From contig NZ_CP007145.1 in NCBI RefSeq assembly GCF_000576555.1, positions 2,170,001 through 2,234,000 of the forward strand: DNA of 64,000 bases. Direction: 5' to 3'. The notes beneath the pieces are model-generated. The model did not search any database and was not told where the DNA came from. It saw only the letters and a program-made list of their open reading frames with translations. The DNA comes from Hymenobacter swuensis DY53 (GTDB lineage Bacteria; Bacteroidota; Bacteroidia; Cytophagales; Hymenobacteraceae). A program made the translations under genes and the position numbers. Shown in pieces: positions 16,728-25,600 of this stretch. Each line of letters begins with the position of its first letter. Positions within the stretch are counted from its first letter, which is position 1.

Positions 16728-19187
16728 TTATTGCACGTTGCCGGCCCGGCGCTTCTCGTCCTCGGCCCCACTGGCCCGGCGACGGGCGGCGGGCACCTTC
16801 TCGTTGCCAAAGCGGTAGGAAAGGGCCGCCGTCACCACGCGGGAATCCTGGGCGGAGCGGAACGTTTCGGTCAGCGGGCGGTAGCGGGAAGTAACGCGTA
16901 GCGGCGTGGTATAGAATATATCGGTGGCATTAAGCTTGACGGTAGTCGGGCCAAAGCTCTTCTGCACGCCTGCTCCCACCTGCCCGAAGGCCCGCACCGT
17001 CTGAAACCCGAAGCGCTCCAGCGAATTGTAGCTCCCATTCAGCTCGGCGCTCCAGCCGTGAGGCAGCGTGAAGGAGTTGCTGGCGCTCAAAATGGCTCCG
17101 GGCTGGCTCTGCGGGAGCTGTGCACCTTCCAGGCTGCCCTGGAAGCGAATGTAAAAGGCCTCGGCGCTGGCATATAGCTTCCACCATGGAGCCGGCTCCA
17201 GCGGGGCCGTGAACGTCAGGCTCCAGTAGTCCTGACTGTTCAGGTTCACATCGGTGGCCGCTACCAAGCCATCGGTATCCAGCAGGTACACGCTCAGGAT
17301 GGGGCGGCGGGTGCGAGTGTAGCTGAGCGCGGTGCTGAACTTGTGGTTGAACGTATGCGTCAACTCGGCCTGGGTGCTGAGCTGAGGCCAGAGCGCCGGA
17401 TTACCCACGCGGTAAGAAAGTGGGTCAACGTAGGAACGGAAGGGATTGAGCTGGTTGTACGTCGGCCGGTCGAGGCGGCGGCTGAGGGAAAAGCCCACCT
17501 CGTGGTGGTCAGTTACGGTGCGGGTAAGCCGAAGGCTGGGAAACAGCTGAAAATACCGGCGACTGAACTCCTGGCTCCCTATCTGCTGCCGGCCGTCGGT
17601 GGCAGTATGCTCTCCGCGCAGGCCGGCTGTGAGGGTAAGCGTAGGCCGGGAACGGGTCAGACTCACGTAAGCCGCGCTGATGGTTTCCTCGTAGCGGAAG
17701 CGGTTGGTAAGGCCCGCATCTACCTGCCGCACGCCATCTTTCTCCCGTTCAAATAGTACGTCATTATCCGATGAAACCCGGCTGGTTTTCAGGCCGGTTT
17801 CCAGCCGCAGCCCGTGCCGCAGGCTGCGTACGTAATCGGCCTTGGCACTCCCGATGGTCAGGCGGCCGTTCTGGTCGCCTAGCAGGCGACTGGGAGTGTA
17901 GTAGGAGCTAAGCAGGTTGCTGGATTGCAGGTCAAGCGTGCGGGTAAGGTCGTAGCGGGCCAAGTCGGCGTCCATTGTCAGTTCCGGGGTGCCCAGCGAG
18001 TCTTTCCGGAATTGATGCCGCAGGCTCAGGTTGGCGGCCACGTTGGGCGTCAGCAGCGTCCGGTGGTTCCGGGCTTCCAACTGCGCCGTCAGCTGCCCTT
18101 GGGCATCGTACAACTCCGAGTAGTTACGGCCCAGCGACGGTAAACGACTTGCCAGTCCGCTTACCACCGCCCCCAGAGTAGTGCGGTCGGTGAAGGAGTA
18201 CTCGATGCCGGCGCGCCAGGTATGGGACTGTATATGGCTGCGGGTGTCGTTGCGCTGCGTAACGAAGCGGACCGGCTGCCCATCCTGCAGGTACGTGCGG
18301 TCAAAGCGCAGCTCCTGAAACAGCTGGCGGTCGGTGTACGCGTAAGAGCTATAGAGACTGAGCTTCTGACGGCGGTAATTGAGGTTCAGGCCACTGGTGA
18401 ACTTGCCGTACCGTCCCCGGCCGTACGCCGCATTGGTGCTGCCATTGAAGCCCTGCCGCTGGTCTTTTTTCAGGCTGATGCTGATAACGCCGGCTCCACC
18501 CTGCGCATCGTATTTGGCAGGTGGGTTGGTAATAAGCTCGATACTGCGTATCTGCTCGGCCGGCAGGGCCTGGAGCATGCTGGCCAGCTCCGCCCCGGTA
18601 AGTGGCACCCGTTTACCGTCAATCAATACCAGCAAACCGGTTTTTCCGCGCAGCATCAGGTTGTCGTTGGCATCCAACACCATGCCGGGGGCACGGCCCA
18701 GCACGTCCAGAGTAGTATTGCCTGCGCTCAGCAGGCTGCCTTCCACGTTCACGATGGTCCGGTCAGCCAGGCGCTCAAACACGGGCCGCTGGCCGGTTAC
18801 GGTCACCTCTTTAAGCTGTGTTGCTGTTCCGGTCACCAGCCGGAAAGCCAGGGGAGTGGCGGGGCCGGCCGTAACGTCCAGCGGGCCTGCCCAGCCCCGG
18901 CCGTAGCCTAGCTGACTGACCGATACCAGGTAACGGCCGATAACGGGTGGTTGCAGCTGAAATTGACCTGCCGCGTCGCTGAATTCAGTTTTGACTACTA
19001 CTGAATCGGTGGCGCGGTGCAGCGTGACGGTGGCGTACTCCAGGGCTGAGCCGGTAGCAGTTCGTACAGCGCCAGTAATAGGAGCGGGGCGGAGTTGCTG
19101 CGCCCGCAAATCAGGGGCACTAAGTAGCAAAAGAACCGTGGTAGCCAATGGAAAGCCGGCTCCCGGGCAGGAAATAGAAGAAAGCAT
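16728..19187 (-). CDS. TonB-dependent-receptor-like outer membrane protein
   Basis: An 819-residue outer-membrane protein. A signal peptide precedes a carboxypeptidase-regulatory-like domain (residues about 30-110: ITGAVRTATGSALEYATVTL), then a plug domain (about 120-230: VTVTGQRPVFERLADRTI, LLVLIDGKRVPLTG, IRSIELITNPPAKYDAQG) and a beta-barrel to the end. This matches the Bacteroidota outer-membrane beta-barrel family related to TonB receptors. No SusD partner is adjacent, so it is not a classic polysaccharide locus; the cargo is unknown. The ATG at 19187 is preferred over a GTG three codons upstream. Confidence 0.85.
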   Translation of the reverse strand: MLSSISCPGAGFPLATTVLLLLSAPDLRAQQLRPAPITGAVRTATGSALEYATVTLHRATDSVVVKTEFSDAAGQFQLQPPVIGRYLVSVSQLGYGRGWAGPLDVTAGPATPLAFRLVTGTATQLKEVTVTGQRPVFERLADRTIVNVEGSLLSAGNTTLDVLGRAPGMVLDANDNLMLRGKTGLLVLIDGKRVPLTGAELASMLQALPAEQIRSIELITNPPAKYDAQGGAGVISISLKKDQRQGFNGSTNAAYGRGRYGKFTSGLNLNYRRQKLSLYSSYAYTDRQLFQELRFDRTYLQDGQPVRFVTQRNDTRSHIQSHTWRAGIEYSFTDRTTLGAVVSGLASRLPSLGRNYSELYDAQGQLTAQLEARNHRTLLTPNVAANLSLRHQFRKDSLGTPELTMDADLARYDLTRTLDLQSSNLLSSYYTPSRLLGDQNGRLTIGSAKADYVRSLRHGLRLETGLKTSRVSSDNDVLFEREKDGVRQVDAGLTNRFRYEETISAAYVSLTRSRPTLTLTAGLRGEHTATDGRQQIGSQEFSRRYFQLFPSLRLTRTVTDHHEVGFSLSRRLDRPTYNQLNPFRSYVDPLSYRVGNPALWPQLSTQAELTHTFNHKFSTALSYTRTRRPILSVYLLDTDGLVAATDVNLNSQDYWSLTFTAPLEPAPWWKLYASAEAFYIRFQGSLEGAQLPQSQPGAILSASNSFTLPHGWSAELNGSYNSLERFGFQTVRAFGQVGAGVQKSFGPTTVKLNATDIFYTTPLRVTSRYRPLTETFRSAQDSRVVTAALSYRFGNEKVPAARRRASGAEDEKRRAGNVQ

Positions 19188-19390
19188 ACAGTACACGTTC
19201 CGGTGGTTGTGAAAGGCGGAAAGTGCAATAGGAGATAGAGCGGTAACTGCAGATCAAACGCAGCTAAAACAGAGTAGAAACCTCTGGCTGCCACAAAATA
19301 GCGGCCGATAGCGGCAACAATATAGATAGTTTATCTTAATCTGATGCAAGAAAACCAGACCGATGCAAAAGGCGGGAAAACAGCCCGAAC

Positions 19391-19429
19391 ACACCACCGG
19401 CCTTGCAACTGCTGCAAGGCCGGTGGTGT
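19391..19429. terminator. Terminator of aminotransferase gene
   Basis: A 17-bp perfect stem (ACACCACCGGCCTTGCA, 19391-19407) pairs with 19413-19429 around a 5-nt loop. It is 19 bp past the aminotransferase stop. Confidence 0.8.
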
Positions 19430-19448
19430 AAAAAGCAGGAATGTAGGT

Positions 19449-20705
19449 TTACTTCAGTCGTTCCAGGGCAGCACGCAGCCGGGGCAGGGCGGCCTCAATG
19501 GATGCCAGCGAGGCACCTCCCACCGACATGCGGAACCACGGCGACGCGCCATCGGTACCAAAGGCACTGAAGGGTACCAGGGCCAGCCGCGCTTCGCTGA
19601 TAAGGTAAGACGTTAGCTCCTTGGTAGAGGTCAGCACTTGGCCGTCAGGAGTAGTGCGGCCCAGCACGTCCAGCTTGGCCGTGAGGTAGATAGCCCCCAT
19701 CGGTACCATCGAATCTACGGGCAGACCGTCGGCTTTCATGGCTTGCAGGCCCTGGTGCAACGCGTCGAGGCTGTGCTGCACCTTTTCTTTGAACGCACCC
19801 AGAAAGTCATCTACGGCAGCGGTTTGGGGGAGGTAGGTAGCAGTGGCAACCTGCTCGGCCTTGGGAGCCCACGCGCCTACGTGGCCCAGGATTGCCTTCA
19901 TCTTGTCAATTACCGGAGCCGGTCCGAAGGCGTAGCCTACGCGCACTCCCGTAGCAGCCAGACACTTGGAAATACCGTCGATATAAACGGTGTACTCGCG
20001 CAGTTCGGGGCGCAGGTTCACCGGGTCGTAGTGCTCGGTATTGCCGAAAGTCAGTAACCAGTAAATCTGGTCGTAGAGTATATATAAGGGCTTTTCGCCG
20101 GGGGCGCGCCGCTTGTTCTCTGCCAGTACTAGGTCGCAGATGGCTTCCAGATCCTCGCGGCTGAACACGGTGCCGGTAGGGTTGAGCGGGGAGCACAGGG
20201 CCAGCAGCGTGGCCCCGGCCAGGTGCGGTGCCAGCTCGGCAGCCGTGGGCATGAAGTTGTTTTCGGGGCGGGTGGGCACCATTACGGCCTCGGCCGAGGA
20301 GAGGTGGCAGTAGTGGTTGTTGTTCCAACTGGGTACCGGAAATACCACTTTGTCACCGGGGTCTACCAGGGCCAGATAGGTGGCGTAGATGAGCGGCCGA
20401 GAGCCGCCCGCCACCAGAAAATCGTTGGGTGAGTAGCTCAGGCCCAGGCGCGACTCCGTAAAAGCCGCCGCCGCTTCGCGCAGGGCAGCCATACCGTTGG
20501 CGGGCGGGTAGTTGGTGTGCCCGGCCTGGTAGGCATGGGTAATTTCAGCCTGCAGCTCCGTGGGAATGGGGAAAATAGACGGGTCGAAGTCGCCAATGGT
20601 GAGGTTACAGATCTGCTCCCCCTTGCGGATCATGTCGTTGACTTCGTTGCCGATTTTGATGATTTCGGAGCCAATCAGGCTGCCGGCCATTCGCGAAACT
20701 TGCAT
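19449..20705 (-). CDS. Pyridoxal-phosphate aminotransferase class I/II
   Basis: A 418-residue fold-type I aminotransferase. The substrate-side motif is NYPPANGMAALREA, the cofactor Asn/Pro region CSPLNPTGTVFS, the Asp/Tyr region ILYDQIYWLLTF, the Schiff-base Lys in DGISKCLAATGVRVGY, and the carboxylate-binding Arg in SPWFRMSVGG. It is closest by eye to aspartate/aromatic aminotransferases. No pathway genes are adjacent, so the amino-acid substrate is undetermined. Confidence 0.88.
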   Translation of the reverse strand: MQVSRMAGSLIGSEIIKIGNEVNDMIRKGEQICNLTIGDFDPSIFPIPTELQAEITHAYQAGHTNYPPANGMAALREAAAAFTESRLGLSYSPNDFLVAGGSRPLIYATYLALVDPGDKVVFPVPSWNNNHYCHLSSAEAVMVPTRPENNFMPTAAELAPHLAGATLLALCSPLNPTGTVFSREDLEAICDLVLAENKRRAPGEKPLYILYDQIYWLLTFGNTEHYDPVNLRPELREYTVYIDGISKCLAATGVRVGYAFGPAPVIDKMKAILGHVGAWAPKAEQVATATYLPQTAAVDDFLGAFKEKVQHSLDALHQGLQAMKADGLPVDSMVPMGAIYLTAKLDVLGRTTPDGQVLTSTKELTSYLISEARLALVPFSAFGTDGASPWFRMSVGGASLASIEAALPRLRAALERLK

Positions 20706-20728
20706 GGTTGGTGTTGGTTTGGGTCGGC

Positions 20729-20736
20729 CAAATATA
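20729..20736 (-). promoter_or_regulatory. Candidate -7 element, aminotransferase gene
   Basis: The minus strand reads TATATTTG (TAnnTTTG consensus), 24 bp before the ATG. No convincing TTTG -33 box was found at the expected distance. Confidence 0.4.
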
Positions 20737-20949
20737 GAGGACAGCAGTTGCCGGGCCCGGTCTGGCGGGTAAAAACCTGCGAAAAAACCGGCTGCAACCA
20801 GATGATGGTGGAGATGCCGGGCCGCCGGGCCGGCATCGGCAGGCTAGCCCAACCCACCAAGGACAATGCAGAATAGGTAGACGAAAGAAAGCCACTGATT
20901 TCGCGGCAGAATAACCAAATTTGCAGGCTCAAGTTATTCAGGCGTACAT

Positions 20950-21390
20950 ATGCGGCCTCTCCGGATGATGAATCAGACCATCGAAATTCCTTCCCTCGAC
21001 GCGTTGCCGGCTGTGGCCGGGCAGGTGCGCGCCGCGGTACAGGGCCACCCCATCATTTGCTTTGAAGGCGAGATGGGGGCGGGCAAAACCACCTTTATTA
21101 AAGCCCTATGCCGTAGCCTGGGCGTGCAGGAAGAGGTCAGCAGCCCCACGTTTTCCCTGATCAACGAATACCGCACGGCCCAGAACGAACCCATCTACCA
21201 CTTCGATTTCTACCGCCTTAACACCCCACAGGAGGCCGAAGACATCGGGGCGCTAGAGTACTTTGATTCTGGCTATCTTTGCCTGATTGAGTGGCCGAGC
21301 CGCATTGAGGCCCTACTGCCCCCTGACCGACTGCTCATTACCCTCTCCGTCACCGGACCATCTGCGAGGGAATTAAGAATTAAAAATTAA
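20950..21390 (+). CDS. tsaE: tRNA threonylcarbamoyladenosine ATPase TsaE
   Basis: A 146-residue P-loop ATPase of the TsaBDE complex that makes t6A37 in tRNA. Walker A is EGEMGAGKTTF (about residues 39-49), with SSPTFSLINEY, YHFDFYRL and LIEWPSR all family-typical. The start could equally be the ATGs at 20965 or 20968, which would place the first beta strand nearer the N-terminus. The last codons (ELRIKN) are written by the repeat filling the following gap. Confidence 0.92.
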   Translation: MRPLRMMNQTIEIPSLDALPAVAGQVRAAVQGHPIICFEGEMGAGKTTFIKALCRSLGVQEEVSSPTFSLINEYRTAQNEPIYHFDFYRLNTPQEAEDIGALEYFDSGYLCLIEWPSRIEALLPPDRLLITLSVTGPSARELRIKN

Positions 21391-21466
21391 AAATGGTCAG
21401 CTCTGCTTGCTGCAAAATTGACTGTGTGCTCAATTTTTAATTCATAATTCATAATTTTTAATTCAA
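21370..21466. repeat. AATTTTT/AATTCAT heptamer hairpin, tsaE / ald gap
   Basis: The left arm (about 21370-21396) consists of AAGAATT and AAAAATT units and overlaps the 3' end of tsaE. The right arm (21432-21466) is AATTTTT, AATTCAT, AATTCAT, AATTTTT, AATTCAA. Confidence 0.7.
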
Positions 21467-21470
21467 GAAA

Positions 21471-22700
21471 ATGCCCGACGCAGTGCCCCCCGGATTTGAG
21501 TCGCTGGCTACCAGCCGCGCCTATTTCACCCAGGAATCTATGCTGGCCGTGGAAACCCGGAAGCGGAAGCTGTTCATTGGGCTACCCCGGGAAACCTCCC
21601 TGCAGGAAAACCGCATCTGCCTTACGCCCGAGGCGGTGAAGCACCTGGTGGAAGCAGGCCACGAAATTCTGCTGGAAAGCGGGGCCGGGGAACCCAGCAA
21701 GTACTCCGACCACGAGTACTCCGAGGCCGGGGCCACCGTGGCCTACTCCCAGAAAGAGGTATTTGAGGCGGACATCATCCTGAAAGTGGCCCCCGTCACG
21801 TACGATGAGATGGAGTACCTGCGGGCTGGCCAGACGTTGATTTCGGCCCTGCAGTTTGGTTCGCTCACGGCCGAGTACATCACGGCTCTGCTGCGCAAAA
21901 AGGTAAACGCCATCAGCTTCGAGTTAATCAAGGACCCCAGCGGTACCCGGCCGGTAGTGCGGGCCATGTCGGAAATTGCGGGCTCCACCGTGATGCTCAT
22001 TGCCGCCGAGTACCTGGCACGTTCCAACGAAGGCAAAGGCATTATTCTGGGCGGCATTACGGGCGTGCCGCCTTCGCAGGTGGTAATTCTGGGGGCCGGC
22101 ACGGTAGCTGAATACGCTGCCCGCGCTGCCTCCGGGCTGGGGGCCGAGGTGAAGGTATTCGATAACCACCTCTACAAGCTGCGCCGCCTCAAGCAGAACC
22201 TGGGCCAGCCCCAACTCTATACCAGCACCCTCGATACCTTCGCGTTGAACCAGCAAATTCGGCGCGCCGACGTAGTTATTGGGGCCCTGAACGCCGAAGA
22301 AGGCCGGATTCCGTTCATGGTGTCGGAAGATGCTATTTCCATGATGGCTCCTGGCTCGGTGGTCATTGATGTGAGCATTGACCAGGGCGGCTGCTTTGCC
22401 ACCAGCGAAATGACCAGTCATAGCAAACCCGTCTTCCGCAAATACGACGTGATTCACTACTGTGTACCCAACATTGCCTCCCGGGTACCACGCACGGCCA
22501 CCAACGCGCTAAGCAACATTTTCACGCCTATTCTGCAGGAAATCAGCCAGCACGGCGGTATCAACGAGGTGCTATTTACCAACGAGCATTTCCGCTCCGG
22601 CGTGTACGTGTACAAAGGCTCTCTTACCAACGCCAGCATTGCCCGCCGCTTCAACATGCGCTATAAGGAACTGGCCCTGATGATTGCTGTACGTAACTAA
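21471..22700 (+). CDS. ald: Alanine dehydrogenase
   Basis: A 409-residue NAD-dependent alanine dehydrogenase/transhydrogenase-family protein. The substrate domain shows GLPRETSLQENRICLTP and ILKVAPVTYDEM. The Rossmann domain shows VVILGAGTVAEYAARAA (about residues 204-220), and VVIDVSIDQGGCF and HYCVPNIASRVPRTAT complete the active-site surroundings. It interconverts L-alanine and pyruvate with ammonia. The extended N-terminus (about 30 residues before KLFIGLPRE) is usual in Bacteroidota homologs. It is co-directional with tsaE. Confidence 0.93.
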   Translation: MPDAVPPGFESLATSRAYFTQESMLAVETRKRKLFIGLPRETSLQENRICLTPEAVKHLVEAGHEILLESGAGEPSKYSDHEYSEAGATVAYSQKEVFEADIILKVAPVTYDEMEYLRAGQTLISALQFGSLTAEYITALLRKKVNAISFELIKDPSGTRPVVRAMSEIAGSTVMLIAAEYLARSNEGKGIILGGITGVPPSQVVILGAGTVAEYAARAASGLGAEVKVFDNHLYKLRRLKQNLGQPQLYTSTLDTFALNQQIRRADVVIGALNAEEGRIPFMVSEDAISMMAPGSVVIDVSIDQGGCFATSEMTSHSKPVFRKYDVIHYCVPNIASRVPRTATNALSNIFTPILQEISQHGGINEVLFTNEHFRSGVYVYKGSLTNASIARRFNMRYKELALMIAVRN

Positions 22701-22824
22701 ATCACGGATTTAGCCGGATGTTGAGGATTACACGGATTTTAGGATTGTGTTGGCAGGTCAGGTCTGTCAGGTTGAGCGGAGTACGTCTGCAGCTTCAGAA
22801 AACCTGTTGTTCCGGCAAAGCCAG

Positions 22825-22918
22825 AACGTCATGCTGAGCTTGCCGAAGCATCTCTGCCGCTTCATTGTAGCAATCCAATGGAGTGGTGGAGATACTTCGG
22901 CAAGCTCAGCATGACGTT
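22825..22918. repeat. Palindromic GTCATGCTGAGC repeat, two 30-bp arms
   Basis: Arms 22825-22854 and 22889-22918 match in reverse complement at 29 of 30 positions. They begin AACGTCATGCTGAGC and end GAAGCATCTC. The repeat lies in the convergent gap between ald and the DUF6134 gene, where it could terminate both. Confidence 0.75.
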
Positions 22919-22954
22919 TTTGTTTGCAATTGCACCTACTAACCCTGCCACTGC

Positions 22955-23572
22955 TCAGCTTTCCGGGGGCAGGAGGCGAATGATGAAGTTTTTGAGTGGG
23001 TTCTTTTTGATGAGGGTGACCAGCTGGCCGTTGGCGTACTGGTACTCATCCTCGCGGCCGGCGCGGGTGGCGAGCCAGCGGCCGGGGCGGCCCGGGCGCA
23101 GCGTGAAGTAGTCGCCGAAGTATTCGGCAAAGGCCCGCGCCTGGCCGGCTGGCGGCTCGGCAAAAAACAGGTTCGTGACGGCGTAGCGGATGGGCTGGGT
23201 TTCGGTGGCCTGGTAGTCGTGCTTGTACTGGTGGGCCACGATGTCGTAATGGTCGCCCTTCCACTCGGTGCGGGTGCTGAAGTTGCCCTGGTTGGTACGC
23301 GCATCTACTGTGGACAGCACCAGCTGGCCGTTGCGGAAGCGGTTGACGACGTGGTAGTAGATGACGACGTGGTAGAACAGGAAATTTACCTGCACGTCGC
23401 TCACCAGCGAGTACGTCACCTCGGGGCCAACCGGTGGTTGGCGGGTGGCCGTCATGGTGCCTACCCGCACGCCCGCTACCTCAATGGCGTAGCGCCGTAC
23501 CTCCGCCGCAGCCGGCGGCGGGCTGGCCGCCGCGGGCAGGGTACCGGACAAAAGCAAAGCCGACAGAAACAT
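22955..23572 (-). CDS. DUF6134 family exported protein
   Basis: A 205-residue protein with an N-terminal signal peptide (FLSALLLSGTLPAAAS) and a beta-rich domain: AIEVAGVRVGTMTATRQ, then YHVVNRFRNGQLVLSTVDA, then GREDEYQYANGQLVTLIKK and PLKNFIIRLL. It is probably a lipocalin-like periplasmic protein, and function is unknown. The start is the ATG at 23572. The longer upstream frame is translated palindromic repeat and should not be annotated. Confidence 0.8.
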   Translation of the reverse strand: MFLSALLLSGTLPAAASPPPAAAEVRRYAIEVAGVRVGTMTATRQPPVGPEVTYSLVSDVQVNFLFYHVVIYYHVVNRFRNGQLVLSTVDARTNQGNFSTRTEWKGDHYDIVAHQYKHDYQATETQPIRYAVTNLFFAEPPAGQARAFAEYFGDYFTLRPGRPGRWLATRAGREDEYQYANGQLVTLIKKNPLKNFIIRLLPPES

Positions 23573-23622
23573 GTAGGTAGAGCAGAGAGGAAGTAAGGCG
23601 ACGAGCAGAACGGTTAAAACAC

Positions 23623-23669
23623 ACCAAAGCCCGTCATGCTGAGCTTGCCGAAGCATGACGGGCTTTGGT
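23623..23669 (-). terminator. Terminator of arsM built from a dispersed repeat
   Basis: An 18-bp perfect stem (ACCAAAGCCCGTCATGCT, 23623-23640, with 23652-23669) has an 11-nt loop GAGCTTGCCGA. It lies 15 bp past the arsM stop. The loop and upper stem are a half-copy of the GTCATGCTGAGC repeat. Confidence 0.7.
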
Positions 23670-23683
23670 AGTAATACCGCTGC

Positions 23684-24652
23684 CTAGCAGCAACCGCCGC
23701 CGTCGTAGTGGTAGGTGGAGGGAGAAATGAAGATATCGGAGCTGCCCAGGGCGGCCAGGTTAGCGGCGGTTTTGTCGCACACGGCCAGGGGCTGGTTCTG
23801 CAGCAGCACGTGGCCCTTGTGGTCGTCGAAGTATTCTTCGCCGCCGTAGTAGATGGCCGTGCGGCCCGTGAAGATGCAGGGACCATCGGCGGGCATGGGG
23901 TCCTTGATGGCGCACACTTCCACGCTCTCGATGAAAATCAGCTCGTCGGTGGCGTAGTGCTGGGGCGAAAGCACCCGGTAGGCGCGCTTGGCCCGCACTT
24001 CCACCGTACCGAAGCCGACTTCCGTAATCATATCCAGGTATTGCTGCAGCGGCAAGGAGCCGGTGAGGCAGAGCGCGCGCAAGCGCTCATCGGCCCGCAG
24101 CTCATCGCTCATGGGCTGCTCGCAGGTGGGGTCCGACATCACCAAGCGGCCGTGGGGCTTCAGCACCCGGTAGGTTTCCTGCAGGGCGCGGCGCAGATCA
24201 TCCAGCTTGAAAATGTTGAACAGGCAGTTTTGGGCGGCCACGTCCACGCTTTCGTCGGCCACGGGCAGGTGCAATGCGTCGCCGGCCCGCAAATCCACGA
24301 ATTCCGACTTAAACCAGTCGTTCTGACGCTCGGCTTCCTGCATGTTTTCGCGGGAGGCGTCCAGCATCTCGCTCACCACATCCACCCCGATGATGGCTCC
24401 GGGGCGGCGGCTGAAGTAGGCAAACTGCAGCAGTTCCATGCCCCCGCCCACGCCCACGTACAGCACGGTGGGGCTGTTGGTCAGGTCGCGCGGGTTCACG
24501 GTGCTGCCGCAGCCGTAGTTCATGGACAGCATCCGTTGCGGAATGCTCAGGCCGGGCAGCTGCCAGATGGGATTAGTCGTGCAGCAAAGGCCCACCTGGG
24601 GCTCCTGGGCCGCCTGGCGGTACACGTCGGCGGTGGTTTCTAAATAGCTCAT
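23684..24652 (-). CDS. arsM: Arsenite methyltransferase, arsenosugar type
   Basis: A 322-residue SAM-dependent methyltransferase. It has SAM motif VLYVGVGGGMELLQFA (about residues 64-79), the conserved cysteine pair GLCCTTNP (C23/C24), a third cysteine region in SDPTCEQPMS, and a Cys-rich terminus GGGCC. A C-terminal extension (FTGRTAIYYGGEEYFDD) marks the arsenosugar-biosynthesis ArsM subtype. It methylates arsenite to dimethyl-arsenic species, the input for ArsS. It is read away from the rest of the cluster, with the DUF547 gene upstream. Confidence 0.9.
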   Translation of the reverse strand: MSYLETTADVYRQAAQEPQVGLCCTTNPIWQLPGLSIPQRMLSMNYGCGSTVNPRDLTNSPTVLYVGVGGGMELLQFAYFSRRPGAIIGVDVVSEMLDASRENMQEAERQNDWFKSEFVDLRAGDALHLPVADESVDVAAQNCLFNIFKLDDLRRALQETYRVLKPHGRLVMSDPTCEQPMSDELRADERLRALCLTGSLPLQQYLDMITEVGFGTVEVRAKRAYRVLSPQHYATDELIFIESVEVCAIKDPMPADGPCIFTGRTAIYYGGEEYFDDHKGHVLLQNQPLAVCDKTAANLAALGSSDIFISPSTYHYDGGGCC

Positions 24653-24704
24653 GCGGGCTGGGGAGAGAAAAGAAAATAAGGCGGGGAGGGGCGTAGCCGG
24701 TAGG

Positions 24705-25502
24705 CTACTGCTTGTTTAGATTCCAGTTATAGTCGAGGTAGTCAATCTTCGTATTGCCGTCGATTTTGGTCGTGGCGTAGCGGTTCACCCACTTCACCAC
24801 CGACTGCCCGTTCTGTTCCCAGTCGCCCTTGTACCAATCAAAGTACTTAGAGAGCTGGGCCTGGTCTTTGGCCAACTTGTTTTTGGCCGGGTTGTTCAGG
24901 AAGTCCCGGCCCTGGTCGTCGAGCTGGGCGTTGAGCTTGTCGGCGGTGTAGGCTTCGTTGCGCAGGCGGGGGCAGGAAATGGAGGCGCACACCAGCGCAA
25001 AGTGAATGCGGGGGTCGTTGTATTGCTTGCGCAGAATACCGTGCTCGATGTTGTCGAGGCTCATTTTCTCGCCCCCGATACTGAAGAACTTGGCCGCCCA
25101 AGGCGTGGTCACAAATGGAATCTTGATTTTGGAGCCGATGTCCTTGATGCTCTGTATCGGGTAATGGTCCAGAATCAGGCGGATGGTGTAGGCGTTGTAG
25201 GCATTGATCCAGAACACCATCTGGTCGTTTTTGGGCCAGCTGCTGGTGGGGCGGTTCTTGCTGAGCTGAGCCAGGTACTGGTTGAACGCCGCCTCATCGG
25301 CCTTGAAGCCTTTGTAATCGACGAGGCCCTGGGCATTCACGTGCTTTTTGAGCAGCTTATCGAAAGCCGCGTGATCGAGCGGAGCGGCGGCGGGACGGAC
25401 GGTGGCTGCCGGGTGGGCAGGAGGGGTACCGAGGGCGGGGGAGAGGCCGGCCAGCGCTAGCGCGCCGCCGCCAAGGAGGGAAAAGGTCAGGAGCTGCTTC
25501 AT
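24705..25502 (-). CDS. DUF547 exported protein
   Basis: A 265-residue protein with a signal peptide (TFSLLGGGALALAGLSPALG) and a DUF547 domain with WINAYNAYTIRLILDHYP, NIEHGILRKQYNDPRIHFAL and CASISCPRL. The conserved Asn, His and Cys resemble a papain-like or transglutaminase-like active site, though activity has not been shown. It shares direction with arsM 52 bp away. The ATG at 25502 is chosen for its signal peptide. Confidence 0.88.
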   Translation of the reverse strand: MKQLLTFSLLGGGALALAGLSPALGTPPAHPAATVRPAAAPLDHAAFDKLLKKHVNAQGLVDYKGFKADEAAFNQYLAQLSKNRPTSSWPKNDQMVFWINAYNAYTIRLILDHYPIQSIKDIGSKIKIPFVTTPWAAKFFSIGGEKMSLDNIEHGILRKQYNDPRIHFALVCASISCPRLRNEAYTADKLNAQLDDQGRDFLNNPAKNKLAKDQAQLSKYFDWYKGDWEQNGQSVVKWVNRYATTKIDGNTKIDYLDYNWNLNKQ

Positions 25503-25600
25503 TGGAGGGAATATACGGCGACTTGCCCCGGAAAAGATTGCCCGCCGGCAAACTCCCGGCCGCCGCAACTTCGTAAACCTAGCTTCATCACCCTGCCCGT

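Noticed and set aside
23573..23656. N-terminal extension of the DUF6134 protein (MLRQAQHDG...)
   Set aside because: These codons are translated palindromic repeat DNA. The ATG at 23572 already gives a signal peptide.
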